DNA of 64,000 bases from an uncultured Paracoccaceae bacterium (lineage in GTDB: Bacteria; Pseudomonadota; Alphaproteobacteria; Rhodobacterales; Rhodobacteraceae): NCBI GenBank assembly GCA_947489705.1, contig CANLEQ010000009.1:1-64000 (forward strand). The letters run 5' to 3'. The position numbers and the translations under genes were made by a program. Of the stretch, positions 27,293 to 35,618 are shown in pieces. The stretch's first letter is position 1. Each line of letters opens with the position of its first letter. The notes beneath the pieces were generated by a model, which was not told the origin of the DNA, made no database searches, and saw only the letters and a list, made by a program, of their open reading frames with translations.

Positions 27293-28021
27293 CTAGACCT
27301 GCGCCGCGGCGTCGCCCAGAGGCTTGCCGGATTTCGGATCCGCCGCATCCGCGACCGGCCCGAACGGTCGGTCGTAATGCGCCTCGAGCATCTTCTGGAT
27401 CTGGCCCCAGATCGTGGTCATCAGGAGATACCAGCAGGCCGCGCACATATAGGCCTCGAGCACCTTGAACTCGATCTGGGCGAGCTGCTGCGTTCGCCGG
27501 AAGAGCTCCTCCATCGAGATGACGGAGGCGAGCGACGTGGTCTTGATCATCAGGTTGAACTGGTTGCCCAGCGGCGGGATGACGATGCGCGTGGCCTGCG
27601 GCACGATGACGTAGCGCATCCGCTGCGCCCAGGTCATGCCGAGCGCGCGGCTCGCATCGTCCTGGCCCTTGTTGACCGACAGGATGCCCGAGCGGACGAT
27701 CTCGGCGAAATAGGCGGCCTCGTGCAACGACAGCGCGATGATCGCGCTCTCGATCACGCCGAGCTTCAGGCCGACCTTGGGCAGCACGGTATAGATGATG
27801 ACCATCTGCACCAGCAGTGGCGTACCGCGCCAGAGCCAGATATAGGTGTTCGCGAATGTGCGGACGGCGATGTTGCGAGACATCTTCATGAAGGCGATGA
27901 TCACGCCCAGTGTGCATCCGATCAGCATCGCCAGCGTGGCGAGCCAGATCGTCGTCCAGACCCCGTTCAGCATGTATTCGCTGAAGAGGAAGCGCATGAA
28001 ATGGTCCCAGCTCCACGACAT
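27293..28021 (-). CDS. Polar amino-acid ABC transporter permease (Module B)
   Basis: This 242-residue HisM/GlnP-type permease has about five helices. It carries W-R-G-T-P-L-L-V-Q near residue 65 and the EAA loop D-A-S-R-A-L-G-M-T-W-A-Q-R-M-R-Y-V-I-V-P-Q near 120-140. A C-terminal hydrophilic tail of about 25 residues is longer than usual. It is the only permease in this transporter, so it should work as a homodimer, whereas Module A has two. Confidence 0.92.
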   Translation of the reverse strand: MSWSWDHFMRFLFSEYMLNGVWTTIWLATLAMLIGCTLGVIIAFMKMSRNIAVRTFANTYIWLWRGTPLLVQMVIIYTVLPKVGLKLGVIESAIIALSLHEAAYFAEIVRSGILSVNKGQDDASRALGMTWAQRMRYVIVPQATRIVIPPLGNQFNLMIKTTSLASVISMEELFRRTQQLAQIEFKVLEAYMCAACWYLLMTTIWGQIQKMLEAHYDRPFGPVADAADPKSGKPLGDAAAQV

Positions 28022-28097
28022 CGGCAGGCCCCCTAGGAGAGTTCGCAGTTTGGCCGGGAAAGGCGCGTACCCGCCTCTCCCGATCTTGCGTCGGGCA

Positions 28098-28943
28098 TCA
28101 TTCGCCGGTGTAGAAGTAGGTGAATTCGCCCGGCCAGCGGTCCCAGACGTCGATGCTGGTGGTGCCGTATTCCTCCATCATCGCGGCATATGTCCCGTCC
28201 TCCCACATCGCGTTGAGCGCATCGGCCACGGCCTGGGCGAGGTCCGGCTCGTCGAAGGCGAAGGCGCCGGGCGTTCCGGGATAGAGGCCCGTCGCGGCCT
28301 TCGAGAACGATCCGCGTTCCTGGTAGTAGGAGCCGATCGCGTCGCCCGCGAAGACGGCGGCGATCTGGCCGCCGCCGAGTGCCAGGAAGGTTTCGCCGTA
28401 GGTGTTGAAGGCGCGGATATCCATCGGCTCCATGCCTTCGGCGACCTGCGCGTCGTTGATCTCGTTGATCTTCTGCTCCTCGAAGCCGGCGATCTCGACG
28501 CCCACGGCCTCGCCCGCCAGATCCTCGGGCCCCGCGATCTCCATCGGGTTGCCCGCCGCGGCGATCAGGGCCAGCGCGTTGACGGAATAGGGCACGAGCT
28601 GCATGAAGCCCGCCCGTTCGTCGGTGTAGTAGAGGCCGGTATTGATCATGTCCCAGCGGTCGGCATCGAGGCCGGGGATCTGCACCGCGAAGTCGACATT
28701 CATGTAGACCGGTTCGAGGCAGAGCCGGCTGGCGATCTCGTCGCCCAAGTCGCGGTGCAGGCCGACGATGTTGCCGTCCGCGTCGATATATTGCTTGGGC
28801 GGAATCGTCGCGTTGATCGACATGATGAGCTTGCCCTCCTCGACGAGAGGCAAGCCCTCGGGGCAATCCTGGGCCTGTGCAGCGCCGGCCGTGATCAGCA
28901 GCGCGGCCGTGGCGGTCAGTCTGGGAAACTGGGAGAAAGTCAT
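28098..28943 (-). CDS. Polar amino-acid ABC transporter substrate-binding protein (Module B)
   Basis: This 281-residue family-3 periplasmic binding protein has a signal peptide ending near A-A-Q-A. The mature N-terminus K-L-I-M-S-I-N-A-T-I-P-P and the V-G-L-H-R-D-L-G-D-E-I-A segment match the family. Two cysteines (C-P-E-G-L near 27 and R-L-C-L near 76) could form a disulfide in the periplasm. Compared with the Module A protein, the backbone-binding segment (D-M-I-N-T-G-L-Y-Y-T-D-E-R) differs strongly, so ligand preferences should differ. Confidence 0.9.
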   Translation of the reverse strand: MTFSQFPRLTATAALLITAGAAQAQDCPEGLPLVEEGKLIMSINATIPPKQYIDADGNIVGLHRDLGDEIASRLCLEPVYMNVDFAVQIPGLDADRWDMINTGLYYTDERAGFMQLVPYSVNALALIAAAGNPMEIAGPEDLAGEAVGVEIAGFEEQKINEINDAQVAEGMEPMDIRAFNTYGETFLALGGGQIAAVFAGDAIGSYYQERGSFSKAATGLYPGTPGAFAFDEPDLAQAVADALNAMWEDGTYAAMMEEYGTTSIDVWDRWPGEFTYFYTGE

Positions 28944-28995
28944 TTCGCGATGATCCTCTGTTGAGTGAAGCTGCGGCCGTTATCCGGCCCCTTGG

Positions 28996-30291
28996 TCATG
29001 CGGTCGGGCGGCCGGCCCGGCCGCTGCACCAGTCGCGGGTGATGCGCCTCGTGACCTCGACCATCGCGAGGAAATCCGCGACGTCGATCCACTCGTCGTG
29101 GCGGTCGTTCTGGCTCAGATCGCCGCCGAGACAGCCGAGGCCGACGCACGGGATCCCGGCCTCGACCGCCGGGTTGCGGATGTCGCTTGAGGTGTGCATC
29201 GCGTTGACGAAGGGCGCCGCGCCGGTGACGGCGCCGACCGCGGCGGAGGCGGTGCGATAGAGCGGATGATCCTCGTCGACTTCGGCCCCCGTCGTGCCGG
29301 CGACCCAGGTGATCTCGGGCGGATGGTCGGCCAGCCACGGATCGGCAACCGCGGCCGCGGCCACCGCGCCCTCGATCTCGCGCTTGATGTCGTCGAGCGT
29401 CTCGCCCGGCGGAAAGGAGAGGGCGCCGCCGAGCTCCGCGACCGGATGGATGCGGGAGAACTTCTTCATCTCGCCGCAGGACATGCGCGAGACATGGAGG
29501 TTCGTCGCACGCCCGACCACCGCCTCGATCTTCGGATGGCGGATGCGGGCGGCGCGATCCGTGGCGAGCGCATCGAGCGCCGACTTGATCGCGAAGGCCT
29601 TGTCGACCGGATTATGGGCCTGGTGGCTGAACGCGGTATGGCCGGGCTCGGTCGTGTCCGGCCCCCGCCCCGTCACCTTGATCCGGAATTCGAGCTGGCC
29701 CGAGGCCAGCGCCTTGATCTCGCGCATGCCGACCCCCGACTCGGCCGGATGGAGGTAGAGCGACGCATCCGCGCGCAGCCCGTCATGGAGCAAAGCGGCG
29801 ACACCGCGCGCGTACCGCTTGGACGGTGTGGAGGCGAAGATCGCCCGGCCCATCGGTCGGCCCTCGGCGGCCACGGCCTCGATGGCGAGGAGAGCGGCGG
29901 CACAGCCCGCGAGGTCGTCCGCCACGCCCCAGCCGTAAAGACGTCCATTCTCGATCTCGCCCGCGAAGGGGTCGTGGCGCCAGCTTTCGGTATTCGCGAC
30001 AGGCTCGCCGTCCGGATGGGCGAAGATCAGCAGGCTCGGCAGAGAGGGGTCGTGCCCGATGCTGCCCACGACGGCCCTGCGCGGTTCGGGATTGCGGGCG
30101 AAATCCTGCGCGAACTCGCCGATCACCGGAACGTCCGACGGGGTGTAGTCGTGGTCGCGGACATCGCATCCCGCTTCGCGAAGCCGCGCTGCGATCACCG
30201 CCTGGACGGCGGCCTCGCCCTGCCTCTGGGCGGCGACGAGGGTTTGCAGCACCTCGATCGCGGCATCGGCACGGTCGTCCCCTGCGATCAT
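28996..30291 (-). CDS. M20-family metallo-amidohydrolase (Module B)
   Basis: This 431-residue member of the M20/ArgE/DapE-type hydrolases cleaves amide bonds of N-acyl amino acids or small peptides, using two zinc ions. Metal-ligand regions are I-F-A-H-P-D-G near residue 90, G-W-G-V-A-D-D near 120 and the C-terminal A-M-H-T-S-S-D-I-R. The usual glutamate pair after the central aspartate is not obvious, so the active site departs from the textbook M20 pattern. The ATG at 30291 is preferred over a longer frame, because GGAGA precedes it and the longer frame would run through the palindromic operator at 30317-30326. It heads the eight-gene Module B operon. Confidence 0.82.
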   Translation of the reverse strand: MIAGDDRADAAIEVLQTLVAAQRQGEAAVQAVIAARLREAGCDVRDHDYTPSDVPVIGEFAQDFARNPEPRRAVVGSIGHDPSLPSLLIFAHPDGEPVANTESWRHDPFAGEIENGRLYGWGVADDLAGCAAALLAIEAVAAEGRPMGRAIFASTPSKRYARGVAALLHDGLRADASLYLHPAESGVGMREIKALASGQLEFRIKVTGRGPDTTEPGHTAFSHQAHNPVDKAFAIKSALDALATDRAARIRHPKIEAVVGRATNLHVSRMSCGEMKKFSRIHPVAELGGALSFPPGETLDDIKREIEGAVAAAAVADPWLADHPPEITWVAGTTGAEVDEDHPLYRTASAAVGAVTGAAPFVNAMHTSSDIRNPAVEAGIPCVGLGCLGGDLSQNDRHDEWIDVADFLAMVEVTRRITRDWCSGRAGRPTA

Positions 30292-30594
30292 CCCGGTTGT
30301 CTCCAATGTATTCCGTTCGTATACAATACTGTCCGCCGCGCTCTTCCCGCCGCAATAGGTTTTTACGGCCACGCGCCGCGGGTTCGTGAAAGGCGCGGCG
30401 AAAACAGGCTGACCGGGCCCGCTGGCCCAATTTTTCAGCGATGGCGGAATGAGGTATTGCCGGGGACCACGGCAAACTGCGACGTAAGGAGATCACCGCG
30501 CGAAGCACGGACCTGCAAAGCATGCTCCGAGCGATCGCCTGTGATACGGTGGACGGCGCGAGGATGTCCGCAAGGAGATCCCCCGGCCCGCGGA
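30292..30594. other. Intergenic region between Module B and the kinase/RLP operon
   Basis: This 303-bp stretch contains the Module B promoter area with a GTATAC-centred site (30317-30326). A GGGCC-CGCT-GGCCC hairpin followed by AATTTTT on the plus strand lies at 30415-30435, in the wrong orientation for the flanking minus-strand genes to use as a classic terminator. No credible gene or RNA was found in the rest. Confidence 0.5.
30317..30326. promoter_or_regulatory. GTATAC-centred operator candidate upstream of Module B
   Basis: TCGTATACAA lies 26-35 bp before the M20 start codon, where it would overlap a minus-strand promoter. The GTATAC core matches that in the Module A divergent promoter (10188-10195), suggesting a shared GntR-type regulator. 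Confidence 0.4.
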
Positions 30595-31944
30595 TCAGCC
30601 CCCGAGCGCGTCCACGAAGAGGGACCTGCCGCCGATCTGTCCGCCCTTGAGCACCAGCTCCAGTTTCGAGAAATCGGGATCTTCGCTGTGACAACGGCAT
30701 GCCGGCGCCCCCGGGGCGAGGGGCGCGCGCATCTCGAGCGCGTCGATCGGCATCGCCTCGACCACGCGGCCGGACGTGTCGCCGCCGGCGACCACCACGC
30801 GCGCGAGCCTGACACGGCGCACCGCCTCGCAGCCGATCCGCGCCAGGGTTTCGCCGATGCGCCCCTGTGCCGCGTCGAACGCGATCCCCTGCGCCTCGCA
30901 ACGGGCGGAAAGACCCGTGAAGGCGGGATCGTCGACGGTTCGCGCGGCGAAGACGAGGACCGGCCGACCCTCGGCGAGGCGAGGGCAGATGCGCGCGAGG
31001 ATGCGGTCGGCCTCCTCCTCCACGCGACCCTCGGCGGCGGCGGCGACGTCGAGGCGCAGGGTCTCGAACCCGGCCTCTTCGGCGGCGGCGATCTGGTCGG
31101 CGGTGACCGGCGAACAGCTTCCCGACAGGACCAGAAGGTTGGGGACGGGGTCGAGCGGCGCCCAGTCCGGCGGCTCCTGCGCGATCAGCCCCTCGGCCCG
31201 CCAATGCGCCACCAGCGCATATTGCAGCCCCGACGAGGAGGCGGCGAAGATCCCCGCGTCGCGATGTTCCCAGACGACACGACCCGCCTCCGCCTGACTG
31301 ACGGGATCGGCGGTGTCGACGAGCAGGATCCTCCCCTCTTCGATCGCGGCCTCGACGATCCGGTCGCCGGCCTCCGTGCCGAGACGGTCGATCGACAGCT
31401 TGGCGACGGGCATGCCGGTCTGGTGCGACAGGTGCCGCGCCAGGTCGGCCTCGGTCATCGGGGTGACGGGATGGCGCGACATAGTCGGGTGACGGTCGAT
31501 GCGGTGGACGTCGTCGCCCGCGCGGGCAAAGAGCGTCCCGAAGGCGAGCCAGCGCCCGAGATTCGGCGCCCCCACGAGGACCGGCAGGAAGGACGCCCCG
31601 GTTTCGCGCCGTCCGATCTCGATCGCCCGCCCGATGGAGCCCGTATGGGGCGCGGAATCGAACGTCGAGCAGACCTTGTACTGGATGATCGGCGCCCCAA
31701 ACTCGGCGAGATCCGCGAAGAGGCCGGGCAGGTTGGCGTCCATCCAGTCGGGTCCGCGCGACCGGGCGGTTCCGGCGAGGCCCACCACCTGATGATCGGC
31801 GAACCGGGCGCGCATGCCCGCATCGGGCCGTCGCGTGAAGAGCACGCTGCGCAGACCGGCGCGCGACGTCACCTCGAGCGCGTCGGTCGACCCGGTGAAA
31901 TCGTCGCCGTAATAGGCGAGCACGATGCCGGCGGGCAAAGGCAT
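30595..31944 (-). CDS. Four-carbon acid sugar kinase family protein (DUF1537/OiaK-like)
   Basis: This 449-residue kinase belongs to the four-carbon acid sugar kinase family, which phosphorylates threonate, erythronate, 3-oxo-tetronate or 3-oxo-isoapionate with ATP. The N-terminal substrate motif Y-G-D-D-F-T-G-S-T-D spans residues 12-21, and the C-terminal nucleotide-binding motif A-G-G-D-T-S-G is near 385. It starts ten bases after the RuBisCO-like gene in a GntR-RLP-kinase operon. This kinase/RLP pairing is known from D-apionate catabolism (OiaK with OiaX or OiaT). The oxidoisomerase and lactonase expected for a full apionate route are not visible here, so the exact sugar acid is open. Confidence 0.87.
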   Translation of the reverse strand: MPLPAGIVLAYYGDDFTGSTDALEVTSRAGLRSVLFTRRPDAGMRARFADHQVVGLAGTARSRGPDWMDANLPGLFADLAEFGAPIIQYKVCSTFDSAPHTGSIGRAIEIGRRETGASFLPVLVGAPNLGRWLAFGTLFARAGDDVHRIDRHPTMSRHPVTPMTEADLARHLSHQTGMPVAKLSIDRLGTEAGDRIVEAAIEEGRILLVDTADPVSQAEAGRVVWEHRDAGIFAASSSGLQYALVAHWRAEGLIAQEPPDWAPLDPVPNLLVLSGSCSPVTADQIAAAEEAGFETLRLDVAAAAEGRVEEEADRILARICPRLAEGRPVLVFAARTVDDPAFTGLSARCEAQGIAFDAAQGRIGETLARIGCEAVRRVRLARVVVAGGDTSGRVVEAMPIDALEMRAPLAPGAPACRCHSEDPDFSKLELVLKGGQIGGRSLFVDALGG

Positions 31945-31954
31945 GGGCGTCTCC

Positions 31955-33196
31955 TCAGGCGAAGGTGTCGCGGGCGCGTGCCAAAGCGGGCGAGCTCTGC
32001 GCGGCCTCGTCGAGGGGGATGCCCGCGATGGCGGCGTCCCATGCGCGGCGCAGGGCGTCGACGCCGGCGGCGATGCCGTCGGGATGACCCATGATGCCGC
32101 CGCCGGCGGTATGGATCAGGTCGGCGCTGCCGAGGCGGGCCCAGGTCTCGTGGACCTGGTGCACGGTCTGGCCGGAGGAAAAGACCGGCATCACCGTCAT
32201 CGGCGCGTCGGGGAAAAGCGGGTCATGACAGGCTCGCGCCGAGGCGAGGACGCTGTCGTTGGGCTCCCAGAACTTGTTGGCGAGCGCGTTGACATGCATG
32301 TGGTCGGCGCCCGCGAGGCGCCATATCTTGTGCCAGGCGGGATAGGCCCAGCCGTTGTTCTCGCTGCGCCCCAGATAGCCCCAGCCGTTGCGGTGGCCGT
32401 GGATCGGCAGCTTGGCGTGCCGGCGCAACGCGAGCAGGCCCGCGGGGCCGACGGAGTTGAGGTTGACCATCACGCAATTGCCGCCCGCGGCCAGGACGGC
32501 GTCGTGGCGGGCGCACATCTCGTCGATCTCGCCGGTCAGGTTGATCGCATAGAGCGGCCGGCGGCCGGTTTCGGCCTCGTGACGGTCGAGCACCTTCGAG
32601 ACCTCGGCGAGGCGCGCGTCGAACGGGCAGAGCGGCGCATCGGACTGAAGCTCGTCATCCTTTATGAAGTCGATGCCACCGCGGCAGAGATCGGCCACGA
32701 CCTCGGCCGTCTGGGCGGGATCGAGGCCCACCGAGGGCTTGATGATGGTGCCCACGAGCGGCCCCTCGGCAATGCCGGAAATCTCGCGCGTGCCTGCGAT
32801 GCCGAAAGCCGGACCGGGGCAAGTCGCGGCGAATTGCGCGGGAAGCGTGAAATCCAGCAGTTTCAGCCCCGCCACCTCGCGCAACTCGAAGAGGTTGCCG
32901 GCGATGGTGGCCATCAATGATCCGATCGAGGCGCCGACGGTCTCGACCGGCCACGAGAGGACCAGTTCGAAGCGGCGGACATCCGCACCCACTGCGCCGG
33001 GCAGCGGCGGAGAATCTGGTGCGCCGCGGGGCTCCAGCCTCTCGATGCGGGCGGCGGAGCGGTCCTTGATCTCGTCGCTTTCGCGCGCGAGCGCCACGAA
33101 GGTGCCCGACGATTGCTCGCCCGCGATGATTGCCGCGGCGCGTTCGGGGTCGATCCCGGTGTCGAACTGGTAGGTGGCGCGGATCCGGTCACTCAT
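31955..33196 (-). CDS. RuBisCO-like protein (form IV family)
   Basis: This 413-residue homologue of the RuBisCO large subunit has the active-site lysine that is carbamylated in RuBisCO: K179 with D180, D181 and E182 in G-G-I-D-F-I-K-D-D-E. The first phosphate-site lysine is kept (K153 in I-I-K-P-S-V-G-L), but the second lysine of the K-P-K motif is serine. H-G-H-R-N-G-W-G-Y, a lysine in A-L-A-N-K-F-W and A-G-G-G-I-M-G are also present. Carbon fixation is not expected. Family members with an adjacent DUF1537 kinase decarboxylate or cleave phosphorylated 3-oxo sugar acids. The start overlaps the GntR stop as ATGA. Confidence 0.9.
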   Translation of the reverse strand: MSDRIRATYQFDTGIDPERAAAIIAGEQSSGTFVALARESDEIKDRSAARIERLEPRGAPDSPPLPGAVGADVRRFELVLSWPVETVGASIGSLMATIAGNLFELREVAGLKLLDFTLPAQFAATCPGPAFGIAGTREISGIAEGPLVGTIIKPSVGLDPAQTAEVVADLCRGGIDFIKDDELQSDAPLCPFDARLAEVSKVLDRHEAETGRRPLYAINLTGEIDEMCARHDAVLAAGGNCVMVNLNSVGPAGLLALRRHAKLPIHGHRNGWGYLGRSENNGWAYPAWHKIWRLAGADHMHVNALANKFWEPNDSVLASARACHDPLFPDAPMTVMPVFSSGQTVHQVHETWARLGSADLIHTAGGGIMGHPDGIAAGVDALRRAWDAAIAGIPLDEAAQSSPALARARDTFA

Positions 33197-33924
33197 GGCT
33201 GCGCCGGCTGTCTGCGCTCGCGATAGAGGTCGTGGACCTGCGACAGGTGCGCGCGCATCGCGGCGTCCGCGCCGTCGGGATCGCCTGCCTCGATGGCCGC
33301 ATAGATCCGCGCGTGCGCCTCGAACGCGGTCTCGACCTGGCGCGGGTCCGACAGGGTGATCTGGCGCGCATCGTTGAGCCAGCGGTCAACCGCGATGTAG
33401 AACCCGTTCAGGATCGGGTTGGCGACGGTGTCGGCGATGGCGAAATGGAACTCCATGTCGGTCTGTCCGAACCGTTCGGTATCGCCGATGCTCCGCCTGT
33501 TGTCCTCGAGCCGCGCCCTGAGATCGCCGAGCTGCGCCTGTGTGGCGCGCGTCGCGGCGAGCCGCGCGACGCCGCATTCGATCAGCATGCGGGCATCCTG
33601 GAAATGCACGATGTTCTCGACCCCCGACGCGCCCGCGAAATGCAGCGCGGCGGCGCCCGACAGCATGTCGAGGACGTTGTCCATGTTGGGCGCCCGCACG
33701 CGGGCGCGGGTGCCCGAACGCAGCACGATCAGGCCGCTTTTCTCCAGCGACGACAATGCCTCGCGCACGGTCAGGCGCGAGACGCCGAATGTCTGGGACA
33801 ATTCCCGCTCGGCCGGCAGGCTTGCCCCGACCTCGTAGACGCCGTCGCGGATATCCGCGGTCAGGATCTCTGCCAGTTCGGTGCCCATGCGCTTGGGCCG
33901 GATCATGCGGTCCCTGTCTGCCAT
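33193..33924 (-). CDS. GntR-family regulator (FCD domain) of the RLP/kinase-TRAP cluster
   Basis: This 243-residue regulator has an N-terminal wHTH (L-A-E-I-L-T-A-D-I-R-D-G-V-Y-E-V-G, then F-G-V-S-R-L-T-V-R-E-A-L) and an FCD domain with D-M-E-F-H and later E-A-H metal-ligand positions. It is the first gene of the minus-strand operon and is divergent from the TRAP operon. The 146-bp gap between them holds two related inverted repeats (33988-34022). Autoregulation and coordinated control of uptake and catabolism are the natural reading. Other possible starts lie at downstream ATG codons. Confidence 0.9.
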   Translation of the reverse strand: MADRDRMIRPKRMGTELAEILTADIRDGVYEVGASLPAERELSQTFGVSRLTVREALSSLEKSGLIVLRSGTRARVRAPNMDNVLDMLSGAAALHFAGASGVENIVHFQDARMLIECGVARLAATRATQAQLGDLRARLEDNRRSIGDTERFGQTDMEFHFAIADTVANPILNGFYIAVDRWLNDARQITLSDPRQVETAFEAHARIYAAIEAGDPDGADAAMRAHLSQVHDLYRERRQPAQP

Positions 33925-33987
33925 CTTGGTTGCAGCCTTGTCCTCAGGCGAGGGTTGACTCGCTACTTCATAGTGTATTCGTATGGC

Positions 33988-34022
33988 TCAACCGTCAGAT
34001 GGTCAACCTATCAGACAGGTTG
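33988..34022. promoter_or_regulatory. Paired ACC-N7-GGT / ACCT-N7-AGGT inverted repeats
   Basis: ACC-GTCAGAT-GGT (33991-34003) and CAACCT-ATCAGAC-AGGTTG (34004-34022) are adjacent inverted repeats with the same 7-base spacer length and a shared TCAGA core. Both follow a TCAACC element. They sit about 50-80 bp before the TRAP gene in the divergent promoter of the GntR regulator and are probable operators. Confidence 0.45.
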
Positions 34023-34070
34023 GGAGATGCGGTCTCGCCCCGCGGGGCCGCAAACTGAATTGGGAGAGAG

Positions 34071-35054
34071 ATGATGAGACGCACACCCGTTTTCGCCGCA
34101 TTGATCGCCGGGACCGCCCTTGCCGGCGCGCCTCTGGCCGCCGCGGCCGAGGATATCGCCATCGCGCTGCACGTCGATCCGGGCCATGTCATGTTCGATG
34201 TCGGCGAGCGCATGAAGGAGATGCTCGAGGAACGCTCGGACGGTGAATTCACCGTCACGCTTCTGGGCACCGAAGTCGGCGGCGAGCGCGACCAGATCGA
34301 GGGGACGAGCTTCGGCGAATACCAGATCACGCTCGGCGGCTCGATGCCGATGACGCTCTATGCACCGGAATACGCGGCCTCGGACCTGCCCTTCGTCTAC
34401 GATTCCGTGGACGAGGCCCGCGAGATCTATGAAGGCGAGACTGGCGATGCCGTCCGCCAGGCCTTCATCGACAACGGTCGTCTGCGGCTGGTGGGCCTGT
34501 CGGAGCGCAACCCGCGCAACCTGACGAGCAACGAGCCCATGCCCACGCCCGAGGACGTCCAGGACCTGCGCCTGCGCGTGCCCGAGATCGCCCCCTGGGT
34601 GACGATCTGGTCCGGCATCGGCGCGAGCCCGAGCCCGATCGCCTGGCCTGAGGTCTATACCTCGCTGCAGACCGGCGTCATCGAGGCGCAGGAGAACCCG
34701 GTCAACCTGATCGCGGCCGGCAAGCTCTTCGAGGTGCAGGACGTCATCAACCGCACCGAGCACGTCTATTCGTTCTTCCACTGGCTGATGAGCGAGGATT
34801 TCTATCAGTCGCTCGACGAGGATCAGCGCGAGATGGTCCAGAGCACGATCGACGAAGCGATCGCTTGGGGCGACGAGCAGACCGCGCAGCTCGAGGAAGA
34901 GCTCTACACGATGCTTCAGGACGAGGGCATGGAAGTCGTCGAGGCCGACAAGGCCGCGTACCGTGCCGCAGCGGACGCGGCGATCCGGGAAGTGGCCGAA
35001 GGCTATGCGCCCGAGGTCCGCGACTACGTCCTGTCGTTCCTGCCCGAGCAGTGA
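34071..35054 (+). CDS. TRAP transporter substrate-binding protein (DctP family)
   Basis: This 327-residue periplasmic protein has a signal peptide ending near A-A-A-E-D. The mature part begins I-A-I-A-L-H-V-D-P-G-H, a start typical of TRAP proteins for sugar acids or uronates. Landmarks are V-Q-D-L-R-L-R-V-P-E near residue 163, whose arginine normally clamps a carboxylate, and Q-T-G-V-I-E-A-Q-E-N-P near 204. An RBS (GGGAGAGAG) lies just upstream. The next gene is 66 bp away across a strong stem-loop. Its partner enzymes suggest the ligand is a branched or linear sugar acid. Confidence 0.92.
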   Translation: MMRRTPVFAALIAGTALAGAPLAAAAEDIAIALHVDPGHVMFDVGERMKEMLEERSDGEFTVTLLGTEVGGERDQIEGTSFGEYQITLGGSMPMTLYAPEYAASDLPFVYDSVDEAREIYEGETGDAVRQAFIDNGRLRLVGLSERNPRNLTSNEPMPTPEDVQDLRLRVPEIAPWVTIWSGIGASPSPIAWPEVYTSLQTGVIEAQENPVNLIAAGKLFEVQDVINRTEHVYSFFHWLMSEDFYQSLDEDQREMVQSTIDEAIAWGDEQTAQLEEELYTMLQDEGMEVVEADKAAYRAAADAAIREVAEGYAPEVRDYVLSFLPEQ

Positions 35055-35064
35055 TGTCGCCACC

Positions 35065-35092
35065 GCCGGGGGGCGCATCGGCGCCGCCCGGC
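35065..35092 (+). terminator. Intra-operon stem-loop between DctP and DctQ genes
   Basis: GCCGGG-G-GGCGC (35065-35076), loop ATCG, and GCGCC-G-CCCGGC (35081-35092) form a 12-bp stem with one G/G mismatch. Like the hairpin after the Module A binding-protein gene, it has no T-run and probably stabilises the binding-protein mRNA or attenuates permease expression. Confidence 0.45.
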
Positions 35093-35120
35093 ATGGCTCC
35101 TGCAATGAAGCGAGGCGCGC

Positions 35121-35618
35121 ATGCAGACTGAGTCGGATTACGCCACTCGACCCGGAGCGTTCTGGCGCGTGGTCGAGATCGTCATGGTGGGCTGTTTCAT
35201 CGGCATGCTTGCCGTGATGTTCGTCCAGGTCGCGTCGCGCTATGCGTTCGGCATCGGCGTGCCCTGGACCGACGAGACCTCGCGGTTCCTCTTCATCGGC
35301 GAGATCTATCTCGGCGCGGCGATCGCGCAGCGCTACGCCTCGCAGATTCGCATTACGGTCCTGCTCGACGTCGTGCCCCCGAACGTACGCCGGATCTGCG
35401 AGGGCGTGAGCGACATCCTGGTCGCCGCGATCTCGCTGGGGCTGGCCTGGGGGTCCTGGGGGATGATCGACAGGACCATGAACGTCATGGCCTCCACCCT
35501 GCCCATTTCCTTCGCCGTGCTCTACGGGGTGCAGGGGATCGGCATCGTCATGGTCGCCGTTCTCGCGCTCCGTGACGCATGGTTCAAGTTCGCCCGACAC
35601 GGAGAAGCAACCTCATGA
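35121..35618 (+). CDS. TRAP transporter small permease (DctQ)
   Basis: This 165-residue four-helix membrane subunit has the family segment Q-V-A-S-R-Y-A-F-G-I-G-V-P-W-T-D-E near residue 35 and T-S-R-F-L-F-I-G-E next to it. It pairs with the DctM protein whose ATG overlaps its TGA. The start follows GAAGCGAGG. Confidence 0.9.
   Translation: MQTESDYATRPGAFWRVVEIVMVGCFIGMLAVMFVQVASRYAFGIGVPWTDETSRFLFIGEIYLGAAIAQRYASQIRITVLLDVVPPNVRRICEGVSDILVAAISLGLAWGSWGMIDRTMNVMASTLPISFAVLYGVQGIGIVMVAVLALRDAWFKFARHGEATS

Noticed and set aside
30415-30435. GGGCC hairpin followed by AATTTTT as an intrinsic terminator.
   Set aside because: The T-run is on the plus strand, but both flanking operons are transcribed from the minus strand.
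29194-32094. 966-residue plus-strand frame over the M20 and kinase genes.
   Set aside because: Antisense to two well-supported genes, with no recognisable motifs.
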